A stretch of DNA of 64,000 nt from Protula sp. h YS-2021 (GCA_949752745.1 OX457026.1:30442116-30506115), one strand, 5' to 3'. Counted from the stretch's first letter, positions 23,573-37,700 are shown. The notes: generated from the letters alone by a model not told the origin. Numbers and translations: made by a program.

Positions 23573-25738
23573 ATTATATATACAATCCGGGAAACGTCCT
23601 GGAAAATGGTCCTGGAAATTGGCTGTCTCAGCTTTGTACGAACCCTATGAATAGTATGTAAAGTAGTTTTGAAAAGATCATATAAAAATGGACATATGGA
23701 AAGAAAATTAGAATTTTGATGTTTTCCCCTGATCATTTTATGATTTAACCCAAAATATGTGCCATCAAAACGACATCTCTATCGGAAAGATCTGAAAATA
23801 CAAATTGGCGTATGAGCACATGAGGTCCTGTAGCGTATCTGACTGGTATATACACTGAAACCTACTCATCTCATTTCTCTGTTGTATTTAATTAGCACCA
23901 TATACTTGGGGAAAGTGTTCTCATAATATTGTGGCAAAGGTGTAGTTAAGGGAATTCACATTTTTGTAGTCAAAATGAAGGTTGTATACAATAAGCGAAC
24001 TCACAGTTTCGTCTACGAGATATACACACAAAAAAAAAAATAATCCAGTTTTTGGAGGATAAACAGAGAAGCAGAGAAACTTAGAAACATAGAAATCGAT
24101 GGAGAAATATATCAAAATCACTTTGAAAAAGCGCTCTTTTTTGTAAGAAATCCATTATAATAATGTCATAAATAATTTTCCCCACATTCCAATAATGTTT
24201 TGAGAGCTAATAGATACGCCATGGTTGAGAAAATCAACTTTAGTTTATTTTTCCTATTTGCTTCTTTATGTTTTTTTTCACACTTGAATCTTGCGAGTTA
24301 CTTCTGCTGAGCATTCGCACTCGAAACCATGAACTGGCTAATATGATTCGGCTACAATAGGTCTATAACACATTTGCAAGAAATTTTTGCAGCCAACTAC
24401 TTTGGATCCGTATTTTATATTGCAACAATAGTATTTATATTATCAGTGCAAAGAAAAAAATGTTTATGAAACCTTTCTGGCTATACAAAATGTGAGCCCC
24501 TCTGATCTACTGCGACCTTTACCAATATTGTAATATATAATTGAAAGTATTGTGTGTTCTTTTAGAGAAAAGTTAACAAAACTGGCCACACTGATCGGCC
24601 GTATTATGTTTGCGTCGCCATCTTGATTTCTGCGACATCATTTGTATCGTTGTTTGATTTACATATAGACCACCATTTTATTTCTTAAACTTGTGTATTG
24701 CTTACCCCAGAAACGCAGTTTATGTTTTTGTGTTTTATGGCACGTCTCATGAATTTTCTTTGTTTTGAATAAACAGTGTTTGACTTGACCTCTGTCAGTT
24801 GTTCCCATATGTTCTGAGTAATTCAAGGTAATTTTCTATTATTTACAGTCTTGTGAATGTAAATTTTTAACACCTGGACATTTTCATGGCATTAAAAAGG
24901 CTTTTATGTGCATTGATTTAATACTTAACGCCATGAATTTCTAGGGGTTACTGTGTTCACGAATTTAAGCAGTTATCGACGCTGATCCTATTTTTTGGTC
25001 ATCCATTATACCTATTTGATGTAAAAATACAAAAAGACATAGACAGGTGATTTATAAATACATGGCACGATTTTTAAATGAGACTTGTTAGGGTCAAGGT
25101 GTTCTTCTGTAATTTTCGAATTGACTTACAGTTATGGGTACCCCGGGGATCACTTATTTCACTAAGTTAATTTACTCGTAAGTGAAAATTGAAGTTTGGT
25201 ACGCGTCCTCGGTTACAATCAATTCAAAGGGCTTATTCAGCAGAATTTAATGTCCAAATAAAATTTTAAACTGTGTCGTACTTAATCTGAATCTGAAGTT
25301 TGGCATGCTGTCACAAAGATGGGCAGAGCTATGGATTGGGCAGAAAAGCCTCTGAATTTAGAGCTGTAACAAGCCTTACTTTTAGATGTTGTTATCTAGT
25401 AATGTTAAAAAGAGCAGCACGCTATGTTTTTAATGCTGTTGCAAACTGGAGAATGCTTCTGTCCACACAATAGTTGTTGTGCTCAGGTTTATGTGGTATG
25501 ACCAAACTCCTAATGGGGTATGTCGATTCCTGGTCCCAACAGGTTCGAGCCAACGATCGAATCCCGACAATAACCGTCTTTTGATTCATACCATATGCAG
25601 TGCATTGTACAGGTCGATAAACGAGGATGAAAAGTAAGACCGGGTGTTGATGGTGATAATTGATCAAGCTACATTAATATGACTGTTTTGGTTATATCAT
25701 AAACATTTGTTGAAATTGTTTAATGTTTTTATTTTCAG
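23573..25738. other. Upstream region of the 244-aa gene
   Basis: No coding exon was seen. A 5' untranslated exon may lie here: TTCAAGGTAATTT at about 24821-24833 is a fair splice donor, and CGCCATCTTG near 24615 resembles a YY1-type promoter motif. Both are weak hints. Otherwise AT-rich. Confidence 0.3.
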
Positions 25739-25758
25739 ACCTAAATAAAGGACTCGTC

Positions 25759-25854
25759 ATGGCTACAGAAATTGACACCGTAACGAAACGGCCAAGAACA
25801 CCAAATGACCAGTATACAGTACTGACAGATCTCCAGATCAAAAACATTAACAAG
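25759..25854 (+). CDS. 244-aa gene, coding exon 1
   Basis: The acceptor TTTATTTTCAG ends at 25738 and the ATG follows 20 bases later. The donor is AAG|GTCTGC, weaker than the others. 32 codons, phase 0 out. Confidence 0.7.
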
Positions 25855-27992
25855 GTCTGCTTCTATGTTTATTTTTATAAGTTTATAATTCCGTCAGGAA
25901 AGACATTAAAAGATGGTAGAATTTTTCTTGTGTGTAATGAGTCGAGATTAAATGATAGGATATTTTGTATGTGGACGATCTGCAATTACTACAAAAGACA
26001 TACGTGTAATATAATCTGAAAGCTGTTTCTTTGTGTTGATTCCTTTATATCTAGCACGAGCTCGTTGCGAAATATGTCTAGCCGGCTTTAACGAGTGTTG
26101 CAAAACGGTTAATTCAAATTACATTTCTTTTTTGTCATTTTAGGAAGTATCGCCGCATTTTCACACTATACATAGGGCAAATACAATAACGAATAAGTTT
26201 CCCAGAGAAGGTGGGCGTTTTTATATGGACAGATTCTGTAGCGTAACAAATGAACATTTAATACGAGGGATATCAGGATCACAACCATATGGCTGGATAG
26301 ACTATAAATGGAGTAGACACCCTCCACCGGAATATGACACTTGTAGAGGCAGAGCGTCTGTGCGTTGGGGACCAAATAAACAAGGTTTGTACCAAAGACG
26401 GAGGAGAATTATTATTATTTCTCATCCATCTGCAGGGTGTATAAAGTAAAAAAATAAGTTTTATCCTGAGGGCATGAAGGTACTGGAAGTAGAATTTTAG
26501 AGGAGAAATTTATACTAAAATTTTGCGGCTCACACATTTTTATAGAAGAAACAGTTCGAGGGCTTCAAAGAAGCAACTTTAAATTATGTGATGTTATGCC
26601 ATAGATATGTATAATCTTTGAAAACATTGCGCTACAATGAATAAGTACTGTATTGGTTTGTACACAGGATTTAGTGTTTTTAATCCATACTGTTTCAAGA
26701 CCTGTACTGAATTTGCAGTCTTTAACAAACAGTTCAGCAGATTTTAAATTTTATATTCAATTATTGATAATGATAAGGTTATTGCATGCACCTAATTTCT
26801 AGTAAAAATGTGAGAGACTTGATTTTTCTACACGCCGTCTTGTAGGGGAAAGAACGAGAAGTCATTTCTTTGGAGAGAGTATAGACAGGTATACCACCAT
26901 TGACATGTACAGGAGAAACCCCACGAACTATGCCGGGAGAGTGGTCATGGACTGTGGCAGACCCGCCGATGGCTATTATGCACAAAAATATCCATGTATG
27001 TTTGCTTCGCATCTTTTAGACAGCCCCTTTAAATATACTGTTTGTGGAGTCATTCTCGTTATGTCATCAAAAGCGGCGATTATTTTTTAAAAAATCTCGT
27101 TTTATGGTGAAACCCTAGAATGCTTTTATTATTATAAAAAATATTCGTAGCAATGGCATTGTTTATTTATTTTTGCCAGGTGTGTTGTATTTTATCATAT
27201 TGCTTGTGTTATGTAATAATTATTTATTGTTACTAAAATATCATTGTATCGTTTTACTTATTGCACGCTTTCACAGCTCAAACAACATGGTTTGGCTCTG
27301 CCGTACCGCTCAATAGAACCCAAGTCATAGAATCCGTGTATAAGAAAACTGGCGAGGAATATGAAGCAATAAAGAATGCAGAATTATTAGCAAGGAGAGA
27401 AAGAAAAGGACAATGGCCCGAATATACTGAATACACAGATAAATACTTAATGGGAACTAAGACACAGCCCAGGACTACAGGGTAAGAGTGCTTTCTCTCT
27501 GAAGAATGCATTTTTGATCAAAATCAAGTACCCCACTCCCCGGTCTGTAACTAACACTCCTTTTTGGGCCCAAATACTGATTCTTTACGTGGTAGCATAC
27601 TGAATACTAACAGTGTTGTTCATTCAATGTAAATTATTTCCACAACGTTGCATCTTGAAATTGATTGTTAGGGACCGTATTCACTGCATTTAACTGTACA
27701 GTTAACAAATGTCGTTAAGTGCTCCTATAGCTAGCAGAACTTTTGAAATTGAAATTATTGAATTTTACTTTTGTGTTAAAGCATATTCTTGGAGAAATTA
27801 TTTATACAGTTTAGCTAAATCAGCTGATTTCCCTTGAGCTGTGGGCAGTTAACTGTGCAGTTGACTTTTGTGAAGTTGAATTTGAAATTGAGAGCTCTTG
27901 CTGTAGGGTGGGTTTGTCATTTTGTGATTTTGATTTTTGTTTTTTGCAGGTTACAAGAAAAGAAGAACCATGTTATGTCCGCTTGCTGTTAA
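25759..27992 (+). CDS. Five-exon gene, 244-aa protein of unknown family
   Basis: Coding exons are 25759-25854, 26144-26384, 26846-26995, 27277-27481 and 27950-27992. Their junction phases (0, 1, 1, 2) all match, every intron is GT-AG, and the sum is 735 nt, exactly 244 codons plus TAA. That agreement is strong evidence for a real gene. The protein is soluble-looking, rich in Tyr, Arg, Pro and Gly, with no signal peptide or membrane segment. Landmarks are PYGWIDYKWSRHPPPEYDT in exon 2, TIDMYRRNPTNYAGRVVMD in exon 3 and a charged helix (EYEAIKNAELLARRERKG) in exon 4. I do not recognise the family. Short Tyr/Pro/Arg-rich proteins of this kind are common among ciliary microtubule inner proteins, but that is only a compositional guess. 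The exon with the ATG is open upstream to its acceptor at 25738, so a further 5' coding exon is possible. Confidence 0.8.
26144..26384 (+). CDS. 244-aa gene, coding exon 2
   Basis: The acceptor is TTTTGTCATTTTAG and the donor CAAG|GTTTGT. In phase 0, out phase 1. It encodes the most distinctive part, around WIDYKWSRHPPPEYDTCRG. Confidence 0.8.
26846..26995 (+). CDS. 244-aa gene, coding exon 3
   Basis: The acceptor is CGTCTTGTAG and the donor CCAT|GTATGT. Phase 1 in and out. It encodes GESIDRYTTIDMYRRNPTNY and a conserved-looking GRPADGYY. Confidence 0.8.
27277..27481 (+). CDS. 244-aa gene, coding exon 4
   Basis: The acceptor is GCTTTCACAG and the donor CAGG|GTAAGA. In phase 1, out phase 2. 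It encodes TTWFGSAVPLNRTQVIESVY and the charged helix. Confidence 0.8.
27950..27992 (+). CDS. 244-aa gene, terminal coding exon
   Basis: The acceptor TTTTTTGCAG ends at 27949. In phase 2, it adds 13 residues ending SACC and a TAA at 27990-27992. Confidence 0.75.
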
Positions 27993-28645
27993 ACCCGCTT
28001 CGATTCCGTGTACTGTGATAATATTGTTACTCAGTATTTTAAGTAGAGGGTGTTAAAACCGTGATAGGCTAACTGAAAAGTGATTTAATATCAACAAATA
28101 ATGACACCTCGCAAATGTCAATAGAATTATTGGATATGTCGCGTTAGAAGATGCCAGATACAGCAATTTTAATTCCTTTCTGCAAGGAAGATGGATTATT
28201 GGGATTTTCCCCCGTTTAACAGGAGACATTGGTATGAAGTTTAAATGCGACTCCTCTGATAACTCCCATTGAGCAAGGAAAGAAACATCCACGGTTAAAA
28301 GATCATTGACGTGCCTATAGTATTTTCATATGCCAGTGGTACCGGTTTGCTGCGGTTTCACGTTTAATCCAACTCGGATGAGGAATTTGTTCATATGTTC
28401 GCTCAAGTCTCCTTTGTTACGAGTTAAAAGTGAAGAAAACTACGCGTTTCGAGCGTGTTTCCAGGTGCGTCATACATGTGTTTTCACCGTTGTTGTATGA
28501 ATGTTTTTGGTGTATGTTCTTCAGTGGAATGTGTGGTTTTTGTTTTCCTGTATATGTACAGTTGTGGAACAGTTCTTGGATGGTACAATTTTAACACGGG
28601 TTTTTTGTGGAAAAAAAAACCAGACGACGGTGTTTGACATGTGCT

Positions 28646-28651
28646 AATAAA
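28646..28651 (+). terminator. AATAAA poly(A) signal of the 244-aa gene
   Basis: Canonical AATAAA lies 650 bases after the stop and is followed by a T/GT-rich stretch (TTTTGTTTGT) within 35 bases. It would place the 3' end near 28670. Confidence 0.6.
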
Positions 28652-28803
28652 CAAGAGATTATAAACCATTTTGTTTGTAAAATTTTCCGATACCGTATTG
28701 TTGTGTAACCGTAAATGCACTTTATCTTTTTTTCGAAACTTGTATAAAATACAAGTGTAACAAGATTATATTAACAATGAAGCACAAGTATTACTTTTTT
28801 CGT

Positions 28804-29290
28804 TTTATTTTTACGACTATTAAATATTATTTCATACAGCAAAATACAGGTACAAAAATAAAAAATTCTAGTATACATGCTAAAACCTTCATGTGACGCT
28901 ACACACTTGTTCTGAGGTACCCTGACGGCCCTTGGTACCAGTAACCGGTGCGTTTCACTGCTCCGGCGTCTGCAGATCTCCACAAATCAGTCAGCAAATA
29001 AAAAGTCGATGAAAGAATCCATATGAAATAGCAGCCCTCAGCGAGGATTATCGCAGCTCCAATTTTCCATAAATTATGGGAAAAAATAAGTTTGATTTAA
29101 GTATATTTCACTCCCACCCCCCCTCCCCTCCCCATTCCTCGCCCAGCACCATCGTACTGTATGACAGATGCTGCAATGCTGTACTAAATAAATTCTAGGC
29201 TAAATTTTAAACTAAAAATAAGAAAAAAAAAAAAACAGGTAAAAAACGAATCCCATTCATTAACATTAAACTTGGACCAACATCTTTATT
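28804..29290 (-). terminator. Candidate poly(A) signals of the CAT gene
   Basis: AATAAA on the minus strand occurs at 29290-29285 and again at 28809-28804, about 600 and 1,080 bases after the stop. Use of the distal one would bring the transcript within about 120 bases of the convergent neighbour's 3' end. Confidence 0.4.
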
Positions 29291-29883
29291 AACAGATACA
29301 CTATTTAAAATCAATAAAAAGTAAAAATACCTTCTTTTCAATAACCTCACGCATTAAATCTCGATAAAGGATATCACATTCGAGCTCTCATTATTAAGTC
29401 AATCATTCCTGGGTGCATGTTACGTTAAAGTCGACCAGTGGCAGGACCAAGCGCAACTGATGATCAAGTCTTGAATAATATATAAGGCACCCCCTCACCT
29501 CCGCCCCGCATCACCTCTTCGCAGAATAAAAGCGAACATAATGTGGAAATCAAGATGAAATTCCCTAATAGCGCATCTCATAAACTAAAAAATATGTACA
29601 ACAGTCGTGTCACAAACGAACATTATAATCTAAAATAGCAGTAATATCCAGATAAATGAGGAGAAATAAACAATTGTCCTATAACATAAAAATTACTTAG
29701 AATGCGAGGCATTCTGGTATGCCACATTGTGCGTCAGCATTGTGATACTAGTAACTGTTTTTTGTTTGTGACATGTGATTAAAAAGAAGTGTCTGCTAAA
29801 ACATTAAAATGAAGCTCGGTGAAAACGCCATGAGACTTCACGGAAAGAAATTCCGCCAAAAAGACAGGAGTTTCGGTGTCACA

Positions 29884-30044
29884 TTAATTCACGGATGCGT
29901 AATCTTTCGTTTCGTGTGCAGAACTGTGAATGCTGCGGGTCTCGCCGACGCCTGGTGTGTCCTCCTCCAGGCCGTCGTAATTAGTCGCCACTCTCGTGCG
30001 TTCGGCGCTATGCCACATCCCGTACGAAAAGTAGATGACTAATC
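29884..30044 (-). CDS. CAT terminal exon
   Basis: Acceptor CTATCTTCAG, phase 1 in. It finishes the last helix ([18 protein letters not shown]) and a polar tail ending YASVN, with TAA at 29886-29884. Confidence 0.93.
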
Positions 30045-33000
30045 CTGAAGATAGATATAAATCGAAACGTGTAAATTTACAAAAAGGATTGTCAATTAAC
30101 ATATCACACAGAAAAACTTTGAGATACTAATTATCACATTCTATTGTTTCTCGTTATTGCAGTCGATGGTTGTTACTTTGCACTATTTTGGGTTGAGCAA
30201 AAATGGTTCGAATTGTCAAACTTGTACCAATCACCACTGTTAAATTCCAAAAATTTACGAACTAAAAGGCGATAAAACGAATTCCCGTTGGTGAATTAAA
30301 TAAATCTGCTGAATATGTTGCGCATTTTATAACAAAATCCATCAAATTAAACGTAATTCACGGGAAATAAATCCCAAGTGACGCTAGCACGTAAACCTCT
30401 CCTTCAATACAGTTAACAAGTTTACTCGTGGTGATCCGGTGACTGGAAACTCGTCCCACTCGGTGCCAATCGTATTCCCAATGACGTGCAATGTCGACAG
30501 CCGATCGCCTTGACAACACAGTCATGTCGTCAACATAGCCGTGTCGTCATGACGACATGACAGCGGGCAAACTCACCTATGACCATCCACACTGCAAATC
30601 TGAGCCACGTCAATGTGTCCAGCTTCAGCATTAGGTAGATGTTCACAAACATGCTTAATATCGGCAAGAAGGGCATCAAAGGCACCTGTAAATTGTCCGA
30701 CCTTTTACTTCAACGGTCAAAGCACTAACCATTTACGAAGAAGTAATATTTTACAAAGCGTTCTGTTTTTTTTTCCTTTGATCTGTATGTATAATTCAGT
30801 TATTTACCTCCAGGAACTTAACTCACGATCTTTGTGAACCATGATAAGTTCGAACTAAAGAAGCGAACACGAACTTGAACCTTGCGCGAAATCGGCAATA
30901 AAAAAACTGAATGGCAAAAACATGCACCTGGACGGCAAATCTGCCTTTTACATAATTTTAAATTAAACGCGAGTGTATTGCTCTGCCTTTCATCGAAATC
31001 GCCGCCCCCACCTTTCGGTAGTTCATGGTATGTACTAACTGGAATCCCCTGTCATACACGGTTAACTCACTTTAAAACTGAGACAGGTTTTGTTCTGCGG
31101 TTGGAGGATCAATACAAGTACACATGCACCGAACCCAACGCCCGAGACACAGAGCAAGACGATGGCCCACCACTCTCCATCCTCGACTTCTTCGAGGCAG
31201 AAAATCAAAATCGCTGAAAAACCTGCTATGAAAACACCTGCAAGATACAAAAATCAACACGCGTTTTTAAAATGCTTTAGGTGTTAAATTTGTGACATAA
31301 AACAGTGTTGCAGAATCAACGTACAGTACAAGCTTACAAGCTGTCGTTTTAAGTTCGGTATCACTGTTTCAATAATCAGGAATGCCACACTCTTTGACAT
31401 TCCCTTTATTTCCTTAACTTTAAACACCCTGTCTCGTGAGGCTGAGGTGGTATCGAAATGGAAAAACTAAGCAGCAGGGATTTCACGCATGGAAATGAAC
31501 CCCTTGTGAATAACACATCAATACCGTTTACCTAAGAAGACGACCGTCGTCTTTACAACTAGACTAGAAAATTCGTTTGGTTCCTGATTCCGTGGCACCA
31601 GTATTCTCTTCAGGAAATGCCTTCGTCCGGGCATGAGTTCCTCTCTTTCCCGATTGAGTGAACTGTCTTGTAATTCATACCTATTCGCAAACAGACTGGT
31701 TTTTATGTCAAAACAACGCACTTTCCATCAATTGTCTTCGACATCGAAAAAAAAAAAATCTGCACGCCCAAAACAGAGACACAATAGATGTTGTGGTCAT
31801 AACAAACAGACCCATTTTAATGACCAAATGGACATCATTTTAAGTTCACATAATGAATAACCTTTATTTGCATTTGACTCAATTACATAACGACATTAGG
31901 TTAGAGGACACTGTAGGAACGAGTACTCGACAGGGAAGCACCCATTGTTGCTGTGTTCTTTACAAGACTTCCCTGGACATGTTTGTCTAGAGAATTGGTC
32001 TAGACCACACTTAAACTAGAGCGGCCAGTGCACACAAAACATAAGAGTTCAGGCTTATATTACACACTTTCAATCGATACCTACTTAGTTTCTTGTTTTT
32101 GTGAACAAAAACAAATGTCTCCCCGACTAAACCAATGACCCCCCCCCCCACCCAAACTGAAAAAAATATTAATTTCTGCAAACATAACCTTCATTCATTG
32201 TAAAAAACTCAAAATAAACCAAACAGATGGTGGTCACTGAAACAGATATAAATGAGCATCTTTTTTCATCGGAGTCTGGAAGGTGGTCGCTAAAACGGGT
32301 TTTACTGTAGGCCCCTCTTATCCAGATCTGAAGTTGGTCACTATAGCAGTTTTACTGTACGTTACATTTTTATCCGGGTCTGGAAGGTGGTCAAGACAGG
32401 CAGGTTTTACCGTACTTCTTTTTACCTGAATGTGGAAGGGGTCACGACAAACGGTTCTTACCTTACATCTTTTTATCCGGGTCTTGAAGGTGGTCGGGAT
32501 TTTTTTTTTTTTTTTGCTAACCATCATCCTCCACACGCCCCCCCCCCGCCCCCAGCTATTTACTGTAGGTCCGACTATAAACACAACTCTAACCCTTTTA
32601 CCCAAGGCAATGGTAACAGTCTGTACCCTAAGTGTAGTTATAGCCATGATAGACTACCTTGTCTTCGCACATTCCCATCGGCCAAATAGCACTAGGAAGG
32701 CATTCTTCATAACTGCGCATCAGAGATGACGCACCTCGGTGGGAGAAGGGGGAGGCATTTCGTAGGCAAAATGGTGAGCTGCTCCTCATAACACAAGATA
32801 TCAGACGACCCAATTTAATAGCGAAAAATGCTTCTGCACACAATGCTAATCGATACAGCATGGCTCCTATATATAGCACATCTCGGCAACCTAATCAAGT
32901 ATGCGGCGAAAAAAAAAATCAATAGCTAGAGCTGCTTAGAGATATAATACGACAATAGCATTCCATGACCTCGTAGATAACGATCCATCATGCACGGCAA

Positions 33001-34731
33001 CTGACACTGACCCCTGACTAAGTGGCATGTTACGTAACAACCACAGATGAGAAATGCACAAAGGCTCAATTTCAGGCAATAACCAATAGCGATGGACCGA
33101 CAATAATGCTGTTACTGTTTTGAAGCTTTCTAAAGAATACAGGAACACTAGAGAATCTTCGGGAAAATCTTCCGAAATCCCCAGCGCAGTTAACACCCAT
33201 GGGGGGGGGGGGGGGGGGGGGGCTGTTGACGTTATGCACCTTTCTTGATTTTCTATACGAGTTCAATAATGTTTAATAAAACCATGTGACCTATCCGAGG
33301 AATAACTACACCAAATTTAAAGTCGATCCGACTTTCCGATGTCGAGATATTTTGCTTAAGAACAGATAACTTTTTACCTGTTGAAACAGTCGTCTGACTG
33401 AACCAAGGAATATCCATATAAAATTTTAAGTCGATATGACTTTCCGTTATCGAGATATTATGCATAAAAGATCTGGTTCAAAATATACACATTTTACGCG
33501 ATGACGTCATACGCCGCTTTCGTTCGTTCTACTCGTAAAAAATATTTAAAGTTTCTTTCGGACCTACCAAGCAATCATCCGACCAAGTTTCAGCTTTCTC
33601 CGGCGTCCAGCAGCTGAGAAATTTCGCACACAAGATTTTTACGCAATGACGTCATACACCTGCCCTAATCACGTGACACGCCAAAAATTGATAGAACAGT
33701 CCGGCTGACCCAAGGAATATTCATATAAAATTTGAAGTCCATAGGACTTTCCGTTATCGAGATATTTTGCACACAAGACCTTGTTTATAATATATACATA
33801 TTCTACGTGATGACGTCATACGCCGCACTCGTTCGTTCTACTCGCGATAAAATTCTATAGAGTCTTTCGGACCTACCAAGCAACAATCCCACCAAGTTTC
33901 AACTTTCTCCGATGTTCCGCAGCAGAGAAATTTGGCACACAAGATTTTTACGTAATGACGTCATACACCTGCCCTAATCACGTGACATACGTAAAAAGTT
34001 GACAGAACCCTCCGACTGACCCAAAGAATATATATATAAAATTTGAAGTCCATAGGACTTTCCGTTATCGAGATATTTTGCACACAAGACCTTGTTTATA
34101 ATATATACATATTTTACGTGATGACGTCATACGCCGCATTCGTTCGTTCTACTCGCGAAAAAAAATCTACACCGTCTTTCGGACCAACCAAGCAACAATC
34201 CCACCAAGTTTAAACTTTCTCCGATGTTCAGCGGCTGAGAAATTTCGCACACAAGATTTTTACGTAATGACGTCATACGCCTGCCTTAATCACCTGACAT
34301 GCGTCAAAAATTGATAGAACCCGCCGACTGACCCAAGGAATATTCACATAAAATTTCAAATCGATAGAACTTTCCGTTATCGAGATATTTTGCACACAAG
34401 ATCTTGTTCAAAATATATACATATTTTACGTGATGACGTCATACGCCGCATTCGTTCGTTCTACTCGCGAAAAAAATCTACACCGTCTTTCGGACCAACC
34501 AAGCAACAATCCCACCAAGTTTCAACTTTCTCCGATGTTCAGCGGCTGAGAAATTTCGCACACAAGATTTTTACGTAATGACGTCATACGCTTGCCCTAA
34601 TCACGTGACATGCGTCAAAAGTTGATAGAACCGTCCGACCTTACTAAGGAATAATTCGATCAAGTTTGAAGTTGATCCGACGTTTCGTTCTCGAGATATC
34701 TTGCACACAACACTTTGTTCACAACAGACTG

Positions 34732-34763
<32 letters not shown>

Positions 34764-37700
34764 ACACACACACGTACACACATATACAGCTACGTCGGGA
34801 AACGAACGACGAATCGCGATTTCTTCTCCAACTCGCGAAATGTACGCCAAAAATCTAACTTCGTTATTAGGGACTTTTCAGACATAAGTTGTATATGAAA
34901 ATCTCGGTAGATTTTTTTTACATTCAATTCCGAAAGCGAAAATATATAAAAGACAACAGATTAAGAGAAATTTAACAAAGCATGAACCCTGCGAAACGGA
35001 ATATTTTGTTTACATAATTTGCATATTTTACACCATTTTATGATATCTGCAACTATAAGTTTGCTGTGAAACGATACTGTGTAAAAAATGTAAACAAACC
35101 GATTTTGTTTATAAACAAAGGCCACGTGCTTTCTGTAAAAGAGTATTAGGGAAACACTAAATAAAAGCCAAACAAGCCTAGAGTTTGTTTTCTTTTATTT
35201 ACACCATAAACCCCTGTAATATTTATTTTCTTTCATTTCTATACATAAACTATTTAACATTAATTGAAGAGTTACAAAATATTGAAGAGCAGTACAAAAG
35301 ATATTCAAACAGATGAATGTTTAAAAACACAGATTTATATTATACAGATGAAATGTTTAAAAACAAAATACAGATTTATACAGATGAATGTTTAAAAACA
35401 AAACTCTTTTAAAATAAAAACAAAATACAGGAAAAATAATACAACAAAATCCTTTACTGATATAACCGTGATGTGTAAATAACCAACTCTATCTTATTTT
35501 CAAGCTCAGTGTTACGTGCACTACTTAAAATTTAATGATTGGCCGAAAAAAACGTGAGGCAATGAGATATAAACCACATAAAAGTTTCCTAAAGAAAACA
35601 AAATACACAGCTGAAACTTTCAAACTAACATGCGAAATGTACGTACACAACCATGCACAAAATTTGCAAGTTTAGAGACCCTGCAACACAACTTGGGTGT
35701 ACTACCCCATCTCGTGACGATCATAAATTTAAAGTCGGTGACTTCGTATAAAAAAAATGAACTGAAAATAACACAGTTAAAACTTTTAAAATGACATGCA
35801 AAATGTACGTACAAAACCATGCGAAATGTGCGAACACCAAAATTTTTTTTTTCACGGAAATATCGGCAAATTTCCAAGTTTTGAGACCCTGTCACGTTTG
35901 CGCGTACGCCCTTCTCGTGACGTTCATAAATTTAAAGTCGGTCACTTCGTATGAGAACAGTGAACTGCAAATAACAGGTAAAACTTTCGAACTGACAAGC
36001 GAAATGCACGTTTATACACAATCATGCGAAATGAACGTATAAACAACCATGTATATGACACGGTCTCAAGCTTTTGAAACTTTTACCGATGTTTCTGTAA
36101 ATAAAAACATTTTGGTTTTCGCACATTTTGCATGGTTGTGTACGTACTAAAGTCGGTGACTTCGTATAAGAAAAGTGAACTGCAAATAACACAATTAAAA
36201 CTTTCAAACTGACATGCGAAATGTACGCACACAACCATGCGAAATGTGCGAACACCAAAATGTTCTTACTCACAGAAACATCAGCAAAATTTGTAAGTTT
36301 TGAGACTCTATCACATATTATTTACTCGTACTACCCAATCTCGCAACGTTCATAAACTTTGAAATTGGCCACTCCGAACAGAGAACTTTCGAACTGACAA
36401 GCGAAATGTACGCTAATACACAACCATGCAAAATGTAGTGCAACCACGCGAAATCTACGACCCAAGTATTTCTTTTTTAAATACATCGGCAAACTTGGCA
36501 GCTTTTGTGACCCTGTCACAAGAAACTTATCCGTACTACCCATCACCGCCACTTTCATAAATTTAAAGTCGGTCACTTTATACGAGAAAAATCAAATGCA
36601 AATAACACACTGAAACCTGATACGCGAACGCACAGAGCCATGCGAAATGTACGAACCAAAAAAATTCTTAATACCTCGGCAAATGTGGCAGGTTTTGAGA
36701 TCCCGTTACATGAAAATTGCCCGTACTACCCAGCCCCGTAACGTTCACAAATTAAAAGTCGGTCACTTCGTATAAGAACAGTGAACTGCATGGAAAAACT
36801 GATACAAAAAAGAAAAAAAACTCCCCGCACTTGTGTAAACCAAAACAGAATCCCACAAACATGACATCACAGCGAAATGTCCCCAAAACAGTTTCTTTTT
36901 TTTTAACGGATCTGAAGCTTCATCCGCCTTTTTATTTTTCTTGTAAAAATTTGAAAGGTATGCCCGCAACTGAACTTTGTCCCTGTGTCCTAAAATATCA
37001 CATGCGAAATGTACGTCCACAACCATGCACGTAACAGGGTCTCAAACATCGAAAATTTTGCCGCTGCTTCTTTGAATTAGAACAGTTTGGTATTCGCACA
37101 TTTCGCATGGTTTTGTACGTACCAAAGTCTGTCACTTGGTGTGAGAAAAGTGACCTGCAATTAACGCAGTTAAAGCTTTCGAACTGACAAGCCAAATGTA
37201 CGTACACAACCATGCGAAATGTGCGAACACCAAAATGTTCTTACTCACAGAAACATCAGCAAAATTTGTAAGTTTTGAGACCCTGCCACATAACATTTTC
37301 TCGTACTACATCCTCTCGCAACGCTCATAAATTTAAAGTCGGCCACTTCTTATAGGAGCAGTGAACTGCAAATAACACAGCTAATACTTTCGAACTGACA
37401 AGCGCAATGTGCGCACACATCTACAACCATGCGAAATGTAGTGCAACCACGCGAAATCTACGACGCAAGTATTTCTTTTTTAAATACATCGGCAAACTTG
37501 GCAGCTTTTGTGACCCTGTCACATGAAACTTATCCGTACTACCCATCACCGCCACTTTCATAAATTTACAGTCGGTCACTTTATACGAGAAAAATCAAAT
37601 GCAAATAACACACTGAAACCTGATACGCGAACGCACATAGCCATGCGAAATGTACGAACCAATAAACTTCTTAATACCTCGGCAAATGTGGCAGGTTTTG

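Noticed and set aside
33270..34725. CRISPR-like array
   Set aside because: Units are ~310 bp, contiguous and without unique spacers, and lie inside a eukaryotic intron. This is satellite DNA.
34601..34783. Cys/Val-rich frame
   Set aside because: It is the translation of a CA microsatellite.
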